Shown: positions 42,994 through 50,070 of the stretch, one piece after another | Numbering within the stretch: position 1 is the first letter of the stretch | Layout: each line of letters begins with the position of its first letter | Assembly (NCBI GenBank): GCA_015059305.1 | Contig: SVAQ01000002.1 | Coordinates: 1-64,000, forward strand | DNA length: 64,000 nt | Source: Bacillota bacterium | GTDB taxonomy: Bacteria > Bacillota_I > Bacilli_A > RF39 > UBA660 | Direction: 5' to 3' | Translations under genes and position numbers: made by a program | The notes under the pieces: model-generated | What the model was told of the DNA's origin: nothing | Database searches by the model: none | The model's input: only the letters and a program-made list of their open reading frames with translations

Positions 42994-43082
42994 AATTCTG
43001 GCCACCTACGCACGTGGGCGGCCAGCTCAAAGGCCGGCCCGCACTGAAAAATAAAAGGAAAATGTTTCCATTTTCCTTTTTT
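42994..43082 (+). ncRNA. Candidate small RNA, stem-loop element C
   Basis: CTGGCC (42998-43003) pairs with GGCCAG (43020-43025), inner CCAC/GTGG; a GGCCGGCC palindrome follows; the terminator AAAGGAAAATG/CATTTTCCTTT with T-run lies at about 43054-43081. Same layout as element B, different stem sequence. Confidence 0.55.
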
Positions 43083-43443
43083 ACTTCCTTGGCTTTGACA
43101 ACACCACTTTGTATTTTTCACCATTTACAGTAAATGTAAATTCTCTTTCATCATTTAAGATTTCAAAATCTGTTGCCATTTCAAGGGAGTTTTTCAAAGT
43201 TTCAATTAGCATTTTCTTTGTGTTGTCAACTTTCTTTTCCCTTTTGGTTGGAGTTGTAGAAATCTTTCTTCCTGTTTTCTTGGTGTCTTTGATAACCTTT
43301 TTCTGTTCTTCTGTTAAGTCAGAATCCCACTGCTTTGATGATGTCATTTTGTCTACTTCTTCATCAGCCTTAATCAATTCAATGGCTTCTTCTCTGGTGA
43401 GGTCTAAATTTTTCATCATCTTTTCAATTCTTTCTTTATCCAT
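43081..43443 (-). CDS. Small basic protein, paralogue of 39656-39997
   Basis: 120 residues, MDKERIEKMMKNLDLTREEA then Lys-rich middle and VNGEKYKVVLSKPRK. Paired with the wHTH gene upstream as at 39.7-40.4 kb. Confidence 0.7.
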   Translation of the reverse strand: MDKERIEKMMKNLDLTREEAIELIKADEEVDKMTSSKQWDSDLTEEQKKVIKDTKKTGRKISTTPTKREKKVDNTKKMLIETLKNSLEMATDFEILNDEREFTFTVNGEKYKVVLSKPRK

Positions 43444-43475
43444 GTTATCACTTTCCTTTCCTATTTTCTATAATA

Positions 43476-43504
43476 ATTATAACATAATTTTAATTATTTG
43501 TCAA
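43476..43504 (-). promoter_or_regulatory. Promoter for 43081-43443
   Basis: TTGACA, 17 bp, TATAAT. Confidence 0.75.
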
Positions 43505-43558
43505 TAGGGAATTCTTTAATCGAGGGGCTGACATTTTCTGTCAACCCCTCTTTGGGAA

Positions 43559-43927
43559 TTAGGCGATAGAGAAGTAAGACTTTCTCTTTTCAACTGTTTT
43601 TACGATTTTCTTTTCATCCACTAACTTTGTAAGCTGTGGAGATATTTTCTGCGTGCTGAGTGTAGCAAGTTCAGCATGTGCCTTGATGATTTCGGAGACT
43701 GTCATTGGCTTGGTTGCCTCTGTCAGCACGCCTAAAATTACATCCTTTAAGTGTTCATTAGCAATCTGTGTTGCTGTTGGCTTTCTTTCAGCACTAGCTT
43801 TCTTTTCATAAGATGCTAAAATCTTTTCGAGCTTTTCAGCAACGTCCTTTGGCACTGTGCAGTTTTCGATTACGTAAGCGATAGCCTTTGCATTTGTCAT
43901 TTTTTCCATAGTATCAATTCCTTTCAA
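43559..43927 (-). CDS. Winged-helix DNA-binding protein
   Basis: About 120 residues, likely from MEKMTNAKAIAYVIENCTVP; ERKPTATQIANEHLKDVILG, VSEIIKAHAELATLSTQKIS and wing VEKRKSYFSIA. Paralogue of 40047-40406. Confidence 0.75.
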   Translation of the reverse strand: MKGIDTMEKMTNAKAIAYVIENCTVPKDVAEKLEKILASYEKKASAERKPTATQIANEHLKDVILGVLTEATKPMTVSEIIKAHAELATLSTQKISPQLTKLVDEKKIVKTVEKRKSYFSIA

Positions 43928-43955
43928 ATTTTTTATTTGTTTTAACTTATGCTTT

Positions 43956-43985
43956 ATTATACCATAGGGGTTGAGGTTTTGTCAA
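43956..43985 (-). promoter_or_regulatory. Promoter inside an inverted repeat
   Basis: TTGACA, 18 bp, TATAAT; hairpin AGGGGTTGA/TCAACCCCT overlaps the -35. Confidence 0.7.
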
Positions 43986-44001
43986 CCCCTATTTTTAACT
44001 T

Positions 44002-44697
44002 TTACCAAAGTTTTTTATCCATTTTTTTATGCTGTTTGTAGCAGTAAGCTAGGATTTCCTTTTCTATCATCACATCTTCAAGTGCTGTGTGTTCTTCAAC
44101 ATATTCGGGGTCGTTGATTATGAATCTGTAAAGGTTTTCAGCTGTCATGGATAATCTACCATTTTTTGTAAACAAACCATATGTTTCACAAAATAGGCGG
44201 TATGTTGGCATTTTGCCGATTACATCTCTTGCCATTTTGAGAGTGTCGCAAATTTCAGTGCCGTATGGGAAAACATACCGGTATTTTGATTTTGTAAGCC
44301 ATCGCTGGGTGGTTACTGTCGTGCCATAATCAAAACGCATATTGTGAGCGAACACTTCAGTAATACCATATTCTTCCATGTCTTCATGCAGTCTATTAAC
44401 AATGGTTTTCCACTTTGCAACAATTCGCTTGCCGGACTTAATATCTTCCATATAGCGAGGAATTTTATTTGCATAGTATGCAGAGTTCATCAGTTCATCT
44501 TCATAGAAGAATATATCAGCAACGATATAGGAACGGGTCTTATATACATTGCCCCTTTTGTCTACAACTGCCCAGCCTATGTCATAGGTGAACATATTAT
44601 AAGGGTTTACTTCTTCCAATGTTCTATCCAGTGGACAAGTTTCTGTGTCAAGTACCAGTTTATAACTGATACGGCGGTCGATTTTGTTCATCTTCAT
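44002..44697 (-). CDS. DnaQ-like (DEDD) 3'-5' exonuclease
   Basis: 231 residues. Exo motifs: LVLDTETCPL (ExoI D-E), FAHNMRFDYG (ExoII D), HTALEDVMIEKE (ExoIII H-x4-D, DEDDh). Stand-alone exonucleases of this fold degrade ssDNA or RNA. Common in phage early regions. Confidence 0.88.
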   Translation of the reverse strand: MKMNKIDRRISYKLVLDTETCPLDRTLEEVNPYNMFTYDIGWAVVDKRGNVYKTRSYIVADIFFYEDELMNSAYYANKIPRYMEDIKSGKRIVAKWKTIVNRLHEDMEEYGITEVFAHNMRFDYGTTVTTQRWLTKSKYRYVFPYGTEICDTLKMARDVIGKMPTYRLFCETYGLFTKNGRLSMTAENLYRFIINDPEYVEEHTALEDVMIEKEILAYCYKQHKKMDKKLW

Positions 44698-44726
44698 CAA
44701 TCCTTTCTTTATTTAACTTATACCTT

Positions 44727-44756
44727 ATTATAGCATACACTTAGTAATTTTGTCAA
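44727..44756 (-). promoter_or_regulatory. Promoter for the exonuclease
   Basis: TTGACA, 18 bp, TATAAT. Confidence 0.75.
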
Positions 44757-44799
44757 GCACTTTTTTCATGTTTTTATTTTAATACAATCCTTTAACGCT

Positions 44800-44928
44800 T
44801 TAGATCAGTAAAGTGCTTTCGGGATTTAGCACTTTAATGCGGTAAAGCGCCACTTTCAATCGCTTTTTTGCTTTAACACTTTAATGCGGTAAAACGCGTC
44901 GCCCCGGTCCAGGGCGGCGCGCCAAATG
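44800..44928 (+). repeat. Non-coding gap with stem-loop element D and internal repeats
   Basis: Repeats of CACTTTAATGCGGTAAA at about 44838-44854 and 44876-44892. Stem GCGTCGCCC (44896-44904) with GGGCGGCGC (44912-44920), then GCCAAAT. The layout matches elements B, C, E, F and G. Confidence 0.5.
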
Positions 44929-45156
44929 AAAAAGCTCCCAGTTTTGGGAGCCTCTTCTGAAAGAAAGGTATAAAATGAACTTTGATAATTGCGAAAGGAG
45001 AGCGGAGTCTAAGGTCTCTCCGCATGACCAGCCAAAAGAAAGGTAGGTAGGGTGTTGTCGGAGTTGCACCGGCCATACTTCTACACCCATATTATTGAGG
45101 TCTTGAGAGAGTGAGTTAAGGAGAACAGGAAACCTCACTCTCTCTCCCTCTTTATG
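44929..45156 (-). ncRNA. Candidate structured RNA
   Basis: Own promoter (45162-45190) and terminator GCTCCCA/TGGGAGC with T-tract (44929-44951). An 11-bp perfect stem, GAGAGAGTGAG/CTCACTCTCTC (45105-45115 with 45134-45144), plus GGAGAG/CTCTCC and GGGTG/CACCC stems. Overlapping frames lack an RBS. No known RNA family recognised. Confidence 0.55.
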
Positions 45157-45161
45157 TATTT

Positions 45162-45190
45162 ATTATAATATGGTTTGTGCTATTTGTCAA
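45162..45190 (-). promoter_or_regulatory. Promoter for the candidate RNA; overlaps the HAD gene end
   Basis: TTGACA (45185-45190) lies in the last codons (L-L-D-K-TAG) of 45180-45626; 17 bp; TATAAT. Confidence 0.8.
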
Positions 45191-45626
45191 GCAGATTTTT
45201 TAAGTTTTCTAAAATATTTTCTACATCATAGGCTGTGCCATTCCAGTTTTCTCTGTTCTGAATTTCATCATCAAAGAGAATATCTGTTTCATTTCCAAAA
45301 ATTTCCTTTGGTGTGCCATATTTTACAATATGGATTTCATCAAAGTTTACGCTTTTTAGATGTCTTGCTAACCACTTCATCTTAGCTTGCGCTACTCTGT
45401 GGTTATATTCATCCGTGCCATTCTTTGCAGTCCAGCTGATAATTGTTAAAGTGTAACCCTCTTTCTGCAACTTGTTTAAGTATCTTGCCATAAGGCTAAG
45501 GTTTACTAATGGTTTTGCGTGTGTATATGGAAATGTCATTTCGTTTCTTATCATTGGGAGCCAGTTTTCTACTCCATATAAGTCAACAAATGTGCCGTCC
45601 ATGTCTAAGCAAATCTTTCTTTTCAT
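45180..45626 (-). CDS. HAD-family phosphatase, ends in TAG
   Basis: 148 residues from MKRKICLDMDGTFVDLYGVE (RBS GGGAG). HAD motif I DMDGT, motif II TIISWTAK, motif III/IV DILFDDEIQN. Probably a small nucleotidase-like phosphatase. TAG 45180-45182 lies within the next promoter, and readthrough would run through its -10, so TAG is a stop here. Confidence 0.82.
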   Translation of the reverse strand: MKRKICLDMDGTFVDLYGVENWLPMIRNEMTFPYTHAKPLVNLSLMARYLNKLQKEGYTLTIISWTAKNGTDEYNHRVAQAKMKWLARHLKSVNFDEIHIVKYGTPKEIFGNETDILFDDEIQNRENWNGTAYDVENILENLKNLLDK

Positions 45627-45627
45627 T

Positions 45628-45756
45628 TTATTTTTCTCCCTTTTCTTCCTTGATTTCTTCTGCAACTTCCATTACGATTTCTGCTAATTCTTCATCTGTA
45701 AAGAAACATTTTGCAATATTGAGTATTCCTGTAAGCAATAATTCTTCTCTTGTCAT
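45628..45756 (-). CDS. Small acidic protein
   Basis: 42 residues, MTREELLLTGILNIAKCFFT then acidic helix ending EEKGEK; TAAAATG link to the HAD gene. Confidence 0.6.
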   Translation of the reverse strand: MTREELLLTGILNIAKCFFTDEELAEIVMEVAEEIKEEKGEK

Positions 45757-45792
45757 TTTTCTGTACCTCTTTCTTAATTTTGATTATACCTA

Positions 45793-45821
45793 ATTATAGC
45801 ATCGCTTGAGCCATTTGTCAA
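45793..45821 (-). promoter_or_regulatory. Promoter for 45756-45180
   Basis: TTGACA, 17 bp, TATAAT. Confidence 0.8.
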
Positions 45822-45835
45822 GCACTTTTTTTAAC

Positions 45836-45914
45836 TTTTTTTAAGAAGTTTTCGTGGAGAGCTGACCCGTCGGGGTACCACCTGTGTCAGGTTCGCACTA
45901 CTCACTTCTTGATT
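45836..45914 (-). ncRNA. Candidate compact structured RNA
   Basis: Closing stem AAGAAGT/ACTTCTT (45843-45849 with 45904-45910). Inside: CTGAC/GTCAG, CCTG-aca-CAGG and CCC-gtc-GGG stems. A promoter-like TTGACT/16/TATACT (45917-45944) precedes it. Much more GC-rich than its surroundings. Not a recognisable tRNA. Confidence 0.5.
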
Positions 45915-45916
45915 AT

Positions 45917-45944
45917 AGTATACCACAAATATGGAAAAAGTCAA
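45917..45944 (-). promoter_or_regulatory. Promoter-like sequence before the compact RNA
   Basis: TTGACT, 16 bp, TATACT on the minus strand. Confidence 0.5.
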
Positions 45945-46059
45945 TAGTTTTTTTAAAAATAATTATGTTTTTATTTTAGTACAATACTTTCAGGATTTAA
46001 TACTTTACCGTGTGAAAGCAAGCGCTTTAACGAATAAAAGTGCTACACATTTAACACGC

Positions 46060-46137
46060 GAAACTCGGCGCGCTACAATCGCCAGCGCGCCGCCAAACAA
46101 AAAAAGAATAAAAAAATAGGATTTTTCAATCCTATTT
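46060..46137 (+). repeat. Stem-loop element E and terminator
   Basis: CGGCGCGC (46066-46073) with GCGCGCCG (46085-46092), then CCAAAC and a hairpin AATAGGATT/AATCCTATT shared with the end of the minus-strand gene. Confidence 0.5.
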
Positions 46138-46823
46138 TAAATAAAATATTTGGCTATAATTTCATCAAATACATCGGGTGAAATGTCAACCCCAAAGAAC
46201 CTGTCATTTTTGCGGAAGGCTGTTGGGTATTGCTGAATAAGTTCTGCTCTTAACGCACTTTCTGCCCCCTCTGCGGGATTACAACCACAACTTACGATTC
46301 GATGAATTTCAACTCTTGCAATGTCAAACTTTTTTGAATAGTCGCCAATTTCATCTCTTAATCTTGCCACCACATCTCTTGTTGAAGTGCCGATTTTATT
46401 AAATTCTAAACTATTTGGATTATAGAATTTAAAGAAATAAACTGCTTGCTCATTCTTGATGTTTGGTCCGCATTTCGGCATAAATTCCATAGCTACCGCA
46501 GGTCTGCCGTCTCTAAATCTACGATAAAGAGTTGTTGGTTCAAGAATGATTTCCTCTTTTTTTTCTTCTTCTTTTTCTTCTTCTACTATTGGAATGTCAG
46601 TAAAAAGTAATTCTGCAAGGTATGCAAAATCCCACATGTCATGTCTTTTACGAGATACTGTTGAGACTGCATAGCCGAGGTGTTCTGCAATCATAGCTCT
46701 GCGCCAACCGGCAATTTCGTATAAAGCATAAATTTGAGCTAAATTTACATCGTGGAATGGATAACCACTTTCTGCACAGAACATTCTAATTTCCGGCATT
46801 GTTGCAAACATTGTAATTTTCAT
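46137..46823 (-). CDS. HTH plus GIY-YIG/T5orf172-like protein
   Basis: 228 residues. An HTH-like N-terminal half (ALYEIAGWRRAMIAEHLGYA, VSTVSRKRHD) and a Glu-rich linker precede AVYFFKFYN, NKIGTSTRDVVARLRDEI and later E/R residues, the order of T5orf172/MUG113 GIY-YIG-like domains. It may be a DNA-binding or nicking protein. The catalytic Arg/Glu are not certain. Confidence 0.6.
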   Translation of the reverse strand: MKITMFATMPEIRMFCAESGYPFHDVNLAQIYALYEIAGWRRAMIAEHLGYAVSTVSRKRHDMWDFAYLAELLFTDIPIVEEEKEEEKKEEIILEPTTLYRRFRDGRPAVAMEFMPKCGPNIKNEQAVYFFKFYNPNSLEFNKIGTSTRDVVARLRDEIGDYSKKFDIARVEIHRIVSCGCNPAEGAESALRAELIQQYPTAFRKNDRFFGVDISPDVFDEIIAKYFI

Positions 46824-46852
46824 AATTTTGTATTCCTTTCTTATTTTCTTTT

Positions 46853-46881
46853 ATTATATCATGGGGTTGATTATTTGTCAA
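46853..46881 (-). promoter_or_regulatory. Promoter overlapping the end of 46871-47353
   Basis: TTGACA encodes V-D of ...NGVDK-TAA; 17 bp; TATAAT; hairpin ATGGGGTTGA/TCAACCCCAT. Confidence 0.8.
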
Positions 46882-47353
46882 CCCCATTTTCAATCATTCT
46901 GAAAATTATTTCTGTCCAACCGTTATAGCAGTCGCCAACTTCCTTTGTAAAGCCTTCAAGTTCAAACTTGTTGATGAGGTAATCTCTCACTTCACCACCC
47001 CAACGGTCTGTGTGTATTCTCCACCATCTGCGGTCTTTGATTTTGATTTTCTTATTGTGGCACTTCATACCCCAGCCCATTCCGTTGTCTGCAAAGTAAA
47101 ATTCTTTTTCTTCTGCATCCCATTCAGCATGGCGAGGAATGTAATAATTAAGAATTTCGTCTGCTCTTTCTTCGCTCCATTCACACTTGGAATTGAGATG
47201 TGCTTCGATTTTTTCCTCTGCCTTAATGCCCCACCAAATAGGGAAAAGGATAACTCTCATTACCTTATAGCCGTTCTTATTCCACCATTTGCGGATTGTA
47301 CTTGTCTTTGTTTCTTTCTTGTTCATTGCCTTTACTACTTCTTTGTTCATCAT
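46871..47353 (-). CDS. Hypothetical basic protein
   Basis: 160 residues (MMNKEVVKAMNKKETKTSTI...), one hydrophobic stretch VMRVILFPIWWGI, then basic KKIKIKDRRWWRIHTDR. Possibly membrane-associated. Ends on the next promoter. Confidence 0.65.
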   Translation of the reverse strand: MMNKEVVKAMNKKETKTSTIRKWWNKNGYKVMRVILFPIWWGIKAEEKIEAHLNSKCEWSEERADEILNYYIPRHAEWDAEEKEFYFADNGMGWGMKCHNKKIKIKDRRWWRIHTDRWGGEVRDYLINKFELEGFTKEVGDCYNGWTEIIFRMIENGVDK

Positions 47354-47393
47354 TTTTTTACTTCCTTTCTTCTCTGCTCCCTTTTATAATTAT

Positions 47394-47422
47394 AATATAC
47401 CATACTTCAAGAGAAATGTCAA
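47394..47422 (-). promoter_or_regulatory. Promoter for 46871-47353
   Basis: TTGACA, 17 bp, TATATT. Confidence 0.65.
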
Positions 47423-47497
47423 TAGGTTTCGGGAAACTTTTTTTGAAAATTTTTTTGTTATTTTTTTAACACTTTTTTGCTGTAGCACTTTAATGCG

Positions 47498-47562
47498 TGA
47501 AATTCCGGCCGCAACACTCGCGCGCGGCCGGCCAAAATTAAAAGACCTACTTTGTAGGCCTT
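47498..47562 (+). repeat. Stem-loop element F and terminator
   Basis: CCGGCCGC (47505-47512) with GCGGCCGG (47524-47531), then GGCCAAAATT and hairpin AAAGACCTAC/GTAGGCCTTT. Confidence 0.5.
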
Positions 47563-47693
47563 TTATCTCCAATTATGAAAAATTTTCCTTCGGGATGCCA
47601 CCAAATTCGACCGAACAAGTGTTTTGCGGTGTCTCCTCTCTTCTCAATACATTCAAGAATAAAACATGTTGGTAAGTGTTTTATTTTAATCAT
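47547..47693 (-). CDS. Small basic protein
   Basis: 48 residues, MIKIKHLPTCFILECIEKRG then GRIWWHPEGKFFIIGDKRPT. Stop TAG within the terminator stem, backed by TAA two codons later. Confidence 0.6.
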   Translation of the reverse strand: MIKIKHLPTCFILECIEKRGDTAKHLFGRIWWHPEGKFFIIGDKRPTK

Positions 47694-47696
47694 TTC

Positions 47697-47831
47697 TTAT
47701 TCCTCCTCGCCCCAAATTATTTCTCTCGCTTCTTCGGCTGTGATACCCAGTTCCGCAATGACCTCTGCCACGCAACCAAAGTTTTCTGCTACGATTAACA
47801 TTTCTCTTTCTTCTGGACTAATCTTTCTCAT
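47697..47831 (-). CDS. Small acidic protein with HTH-like helix
   Basis: 44 residues, MRKISPEEREMLIVAENFGC then VAEVIAELGITAEEAREII. RBS AAAGGAG. Confidence 0.6.
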   Translation of the reverse strand: MRKISPEEREMLIVAENFGCVAEVIAELGITAEEAREIIWGEEE

Positions 47832-47862
47832 TTTCTTTTCTCCTTTCGTTCTTTGTATCTTT

Positions 47863-47891
47863 ATTATACACGATAAAAGGGGTTTTGTCAA
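47863..47891 (-). promoter_or_regulatory. Promoter for 47831-47547
   Basis: TTGACA, 17 bp, TATAAT; hairpin AAAAGGGG/CCCCTTTT overlaps. Confidence 0.8.
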
Positions 47892-47899
47892 CCCCTTTT

Positions 47900-48082
47900 T
47901 TACATAAATTCAGCAATTACATCTTCAAGCATTGCCAGGTCTAAAACTCCAAATACTGTAAACTCGAAATAGTCTTCGTTGATGTCTTTCCAATAGCACA
48001 TAGCACCTGGGAAAGCCTTTACGATAATTGTTTCTAATACTGCTGGACTAATTGTTTCGTATTCAATCTGTACTGTTTTCAT
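47900..48082 (-). CDS. Hypothetical protein
   Basis: 60 residues from MKTVQIEYETISPAVLETII (RBS GAGAGG); alpha/beta, ends AMLEDVIAEFM. Confidence 0.6.
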   Translation of the reverse strand: MKTVQIEYETISPAVLETIIVKAFPGAMCYWKDINEDYFEFTVFGVLDLAMLEDVIAEFM

Positions 48083-48114
48083 TTTATTTACCTCTCTTTC
48101 CTTTCTATGGTTTA

Positions 48115-48143
48115 AGTATAACACAAAAGGTGCTTGTTGTCAA
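48115..48143 (-). promoter_or_regulatory. Promoter for 47900-48082
   Basis: TTGACA, 17 bp, TATACT; hairpin AAAGGTGCTTG/CAAGCACCTTT contains the -35. Confidence 0.75.
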
Positions 48144-48162
48144 GCACCTTTTTTAATTTTTT

Positions 48163-48387
48163 TTACATTTCTTCATAAAATCTTTCAATTGTTTCAGTTG
48201 CTACATAGGTTACCACTTCCCATTCAATAGTAACCATTATTTCTCCAGTAGCACAACACATGCAGTCAATTATTTCCACATTGTCACATTTGGCAATTTC
48301 TAACATTCTGTTTAAGCTTTCAATTAAGCCATAGTGCTGTTCTACATACTCATTGCTTGCTGTTCTAATAATAATTTGATACATCAT
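48163..48387 (-). CDS. Hypothetical protein
   Basis: 74 residues (MMYQIIIRTASNEYVEQHYG...), strand-helix plan, CMCC motif in the middle. Confidence 0.6.
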   Translation of the reverse strand: MMYQIIIRTASNEYVEQHYGLIESLNRMLEIAKCDNVEIIDCMCCATGEIMVTIEWEVVTYVATETIERFYEEM

Positions 48388-48420
48388 TTTCTTTTCCTCT
48401 CTTTCTTTTGGTTATGTCTT

Positions 48421-48449
48421 ATTATAGCATTACCGAAAACATTTGTCAA
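48421..48449 (-). promoter_or_regulatory. Promoter for 48163-48387
   Basis: TTGACA, 17 bp, TATAAT. Confidence 0.8.
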
Positions 48450-48499
48450 GGGTTTTTTATAAAAAATTTTTTGTTAATTATTTAACAAGGATCATACTG

Positions 48500-48660
48500 T
48501 AACTTTCAGGATTTAATGCGTTAATGCTTTAACCTACTAAAGTGATCATAAAAACCGCAACACCCTTTTATACGCCAACTTGGGCCGTGGCGTCCCACCG
48601 CGGCCCACCCAAATCAAAGGAAGCATATAAAAAATTGAGGCGAAAAATTATTTCACCTCA
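48500..48660 (+). repeat. Gap with stem-loop element G
   Basis: TGGGCCG (48581-48587) with CGGCCCA (48601-48607), inner TGG/CCA; then CCCAAATC and hairpin TTGAGG/CCTCAA (48635-48662). Upstream CAGGATTTAATGCGTTAATGC is shared in part with elements D and E. Confidence 0.5.
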
Positions 48661-48896
48661 ATGCAGATGCTTTTATTTTCAGTCCATATGTCAATTATTT
48701 CTCTGCCATTAAAAGCGTCAATCTTTTCTTTTATCCAATAGGTTTCGGGATAAGCTCGCCAAAGCCTATGTTCCCAGAACCAGTCACTCTCATCATCACG
48801 CACGCATATGTTTAGGTTATGGGATGCGGCATATTCGGCAACCGCACTTATCTCTCTTTTGGCTATATGTTCCAACATCTTTTCAAGTTCGTTCAT
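48648..48896 (-). CDS. Hypothetical protein
   Basis: 82 residues (MNELEKMLEHIAKREISAVA...), acidic helix then Trp-rich DWFWEHRLWRAYPETYW. Confidence 0.6.
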   Translation of the reverse strand: MNELEKMLEHIAKREISAVAEYAASHNLNICVRDDESDWFWEHRLWRAYPETYWIKEKIDAFNGREIIDIWTENKSICIEVK

Positions 48897-48901
48897 TTTT
48901 C

Positions 48902-49057
48902 TTATCCTCGCATATTGATTAACAGTTCAAATAAGTTCCACGCTTTATACATAGGTTCGTCATCAAGGTTGTGCATTACTATGTCCATATAGCTTGCCAC
49001 GAACCACACCAAAAATAATACCATTATAATAGTGAATAATCTGCTTAATATCTTCAT
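48902..49057 (-). CDS. Small membrane protein, paralogue of 42281-42445
   Basis: 51 residues, MKILSRLFTIIMVLFLVWFV then DDEPMYKAWNLFELLINMRG. One transmembrane helix. Confidence 0.65.
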   Translation of the reverse strand: MKILSRLFTIIMVLFLVWFVASYMDIVMHNLDDEPMYKAWNLFELLINMRG

Positions 49058-49089
49058 TATATTATCCTCTCTTTCCTTATGGTGGTAGC

Positions 49090-49407
49090 TTATGCTACCA
49101 CCTCGTAGATGTAAGTATCTGCATATTTGCGTGTCTTGTTATACTGTAAGCCGTATTCCTTAATCTCAAACTCTATGAGAGACATTACTTCATCAAAAGT
49201 CGCCTGGTCTGGTGGTATGCACATATCAACAGCGTCATAATCTGCTCTTGCATATGCATTGCAGTAACAAGCATCTGCTGCCTCTGCTATGCGAGTGCAT
49301 AATTCTTCAATAATATTTTCTTCTTCTTCATAGTCTGCCCATTGGAGCGCAAACTCAATATTTAAGCCGTCTATATCGTTCTTGATTGTGTATTTAAAGT
49401 TCATCAT
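49090..49407 (-). CDS. Hypothetical acidic protein
   Basis: About 105 residues from MMNFKYTIKNDIDGLNIEFA; central Ala/Cys/Tyr segment AEAADACYCNAYARADYDA. Coupled operon with the flanking genes. Confidence 0.6.
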   Translation of the reverse strand: MMNFKYTIKNDIDGLNIEFALQWADYEEEENIIEELCTRIAEAADACYCNAYARADYDAVDMCIPPDQATFDEVMSLIEFEIKEYGLQYNKTRKYADTYIYEVVA

Positions 49408-49443
49408 TATATTCACCTATTTCTTTCCTTATTCTCTTGGAGT

Positions 49444-49470
49444 GGCAAGGGACTTTATAGCCCCTTGCCT
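49444..49470 (-). terminator. Hairpin after 49482-49775
   Basis: GGCAAGGG (49444-49451) pairs with CCCTTGCC (49463-49470); no strong T-tract, so it may attenuate rather than end transcription. Confidence 0.5.
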
Positions 49471-49481
49471 TATAGTTTTAT

Positions 49482-49775
49482 TTACCATTCAAATTCTGCA
49501 ATGCATACGCGACCATTTTCTTCGGTATGACTATGGATACATTCCGCGCCGTATTCTTCTAACAGCATTTTGCTAGTAGCGTCTGCAATATCAGTGCCGT
49601 CAATATAGAATTTGCAAGCATTTGAGTCTATGCAGTAAATTTTTAATCCATAGTGATTACTTCCCACATAATCCATAAGCTGACATAATTCTGTCAATGC
49701 TACTTTATAATCATGGTGCTTAATTTCTACACAAGTATCATCACTTTTAAAACTCTTAATAATAATAGCCTTCAT
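49482..49775 (-). CDS. Hypothetical protein
   Basis: 97 residues (MKAIIIKSFKSDDTCVEIKH...), alpha/beta. Its 5' leader holds a two-tier hairpin (GGAACG/CGTTCC with inner GAGCC/GGCTC, about 49799-49839), suggesting regulation or a stabilised leader. Confidence 0.6.
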   Translation of the reverse strand: MKAIIIKSFKSDDTCVEIKHHDYKVALTELCQLMDYVGSNHYGLKIYCIDSNACKFYIDGTDIADATSKMLLEEYGAECIHSHTEENGRVCIAEFEW

Positions 49776-49854
49776 TTTATACCTACCTTCCTGTATTTGG
49801 AACGTTTAACCTTGAGCCTTTTGTTTACGGCTCCGTTCCCTTTTTACATTTTAA

Positions 49855-49883
49855 ATTATAGCACAGGTGAAAACACATTTCAA
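49855..49883 (-). promoter_or_regulatory. Promoter for 49775-48648
   Basis: TTGAAA, 17 bp, TATAAT. Confidence 0.7.
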
Positions 49884-49909
49884 GCACTTTTTTCAACTTT
49901 TTTAAATTT

Positions 49910-50070
49910 TTTTTATTGCGTAATTAGTGTTGACTAACTGATAGGGGTGTAAAGGCTGATCATTTGACAGCCTGTAGGAAGTCCTGCAATAGACTTGTTA
50001 GGAAACGCCCGGGCCCGTGTTATGGGACATTAAAGAACGCATGTTCTAAAATCGTTTTCCCACGTAACAA
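49910..50070. other. Structured non-coding gap
   Basis: AGGCTG/CAGCCT and AGTC/GACT stems, and a GCCCGGGC palindrome. No frame with an RBS, no tRNA pattern. A small RNA is possible. Confidence 0.4.

Noticed and set aside
44881..45138. 85- and 67-codon minus-strand frames
   Set aside because: No RBS, unusual composition, and they cover a region with RNA-gene signals and extend into the element D repeat.
50028..50062. Suppressor tRNA with TTCTAAA anticodon loop
   Set aside because: The flanking arms do not pair and no T-arm follows.
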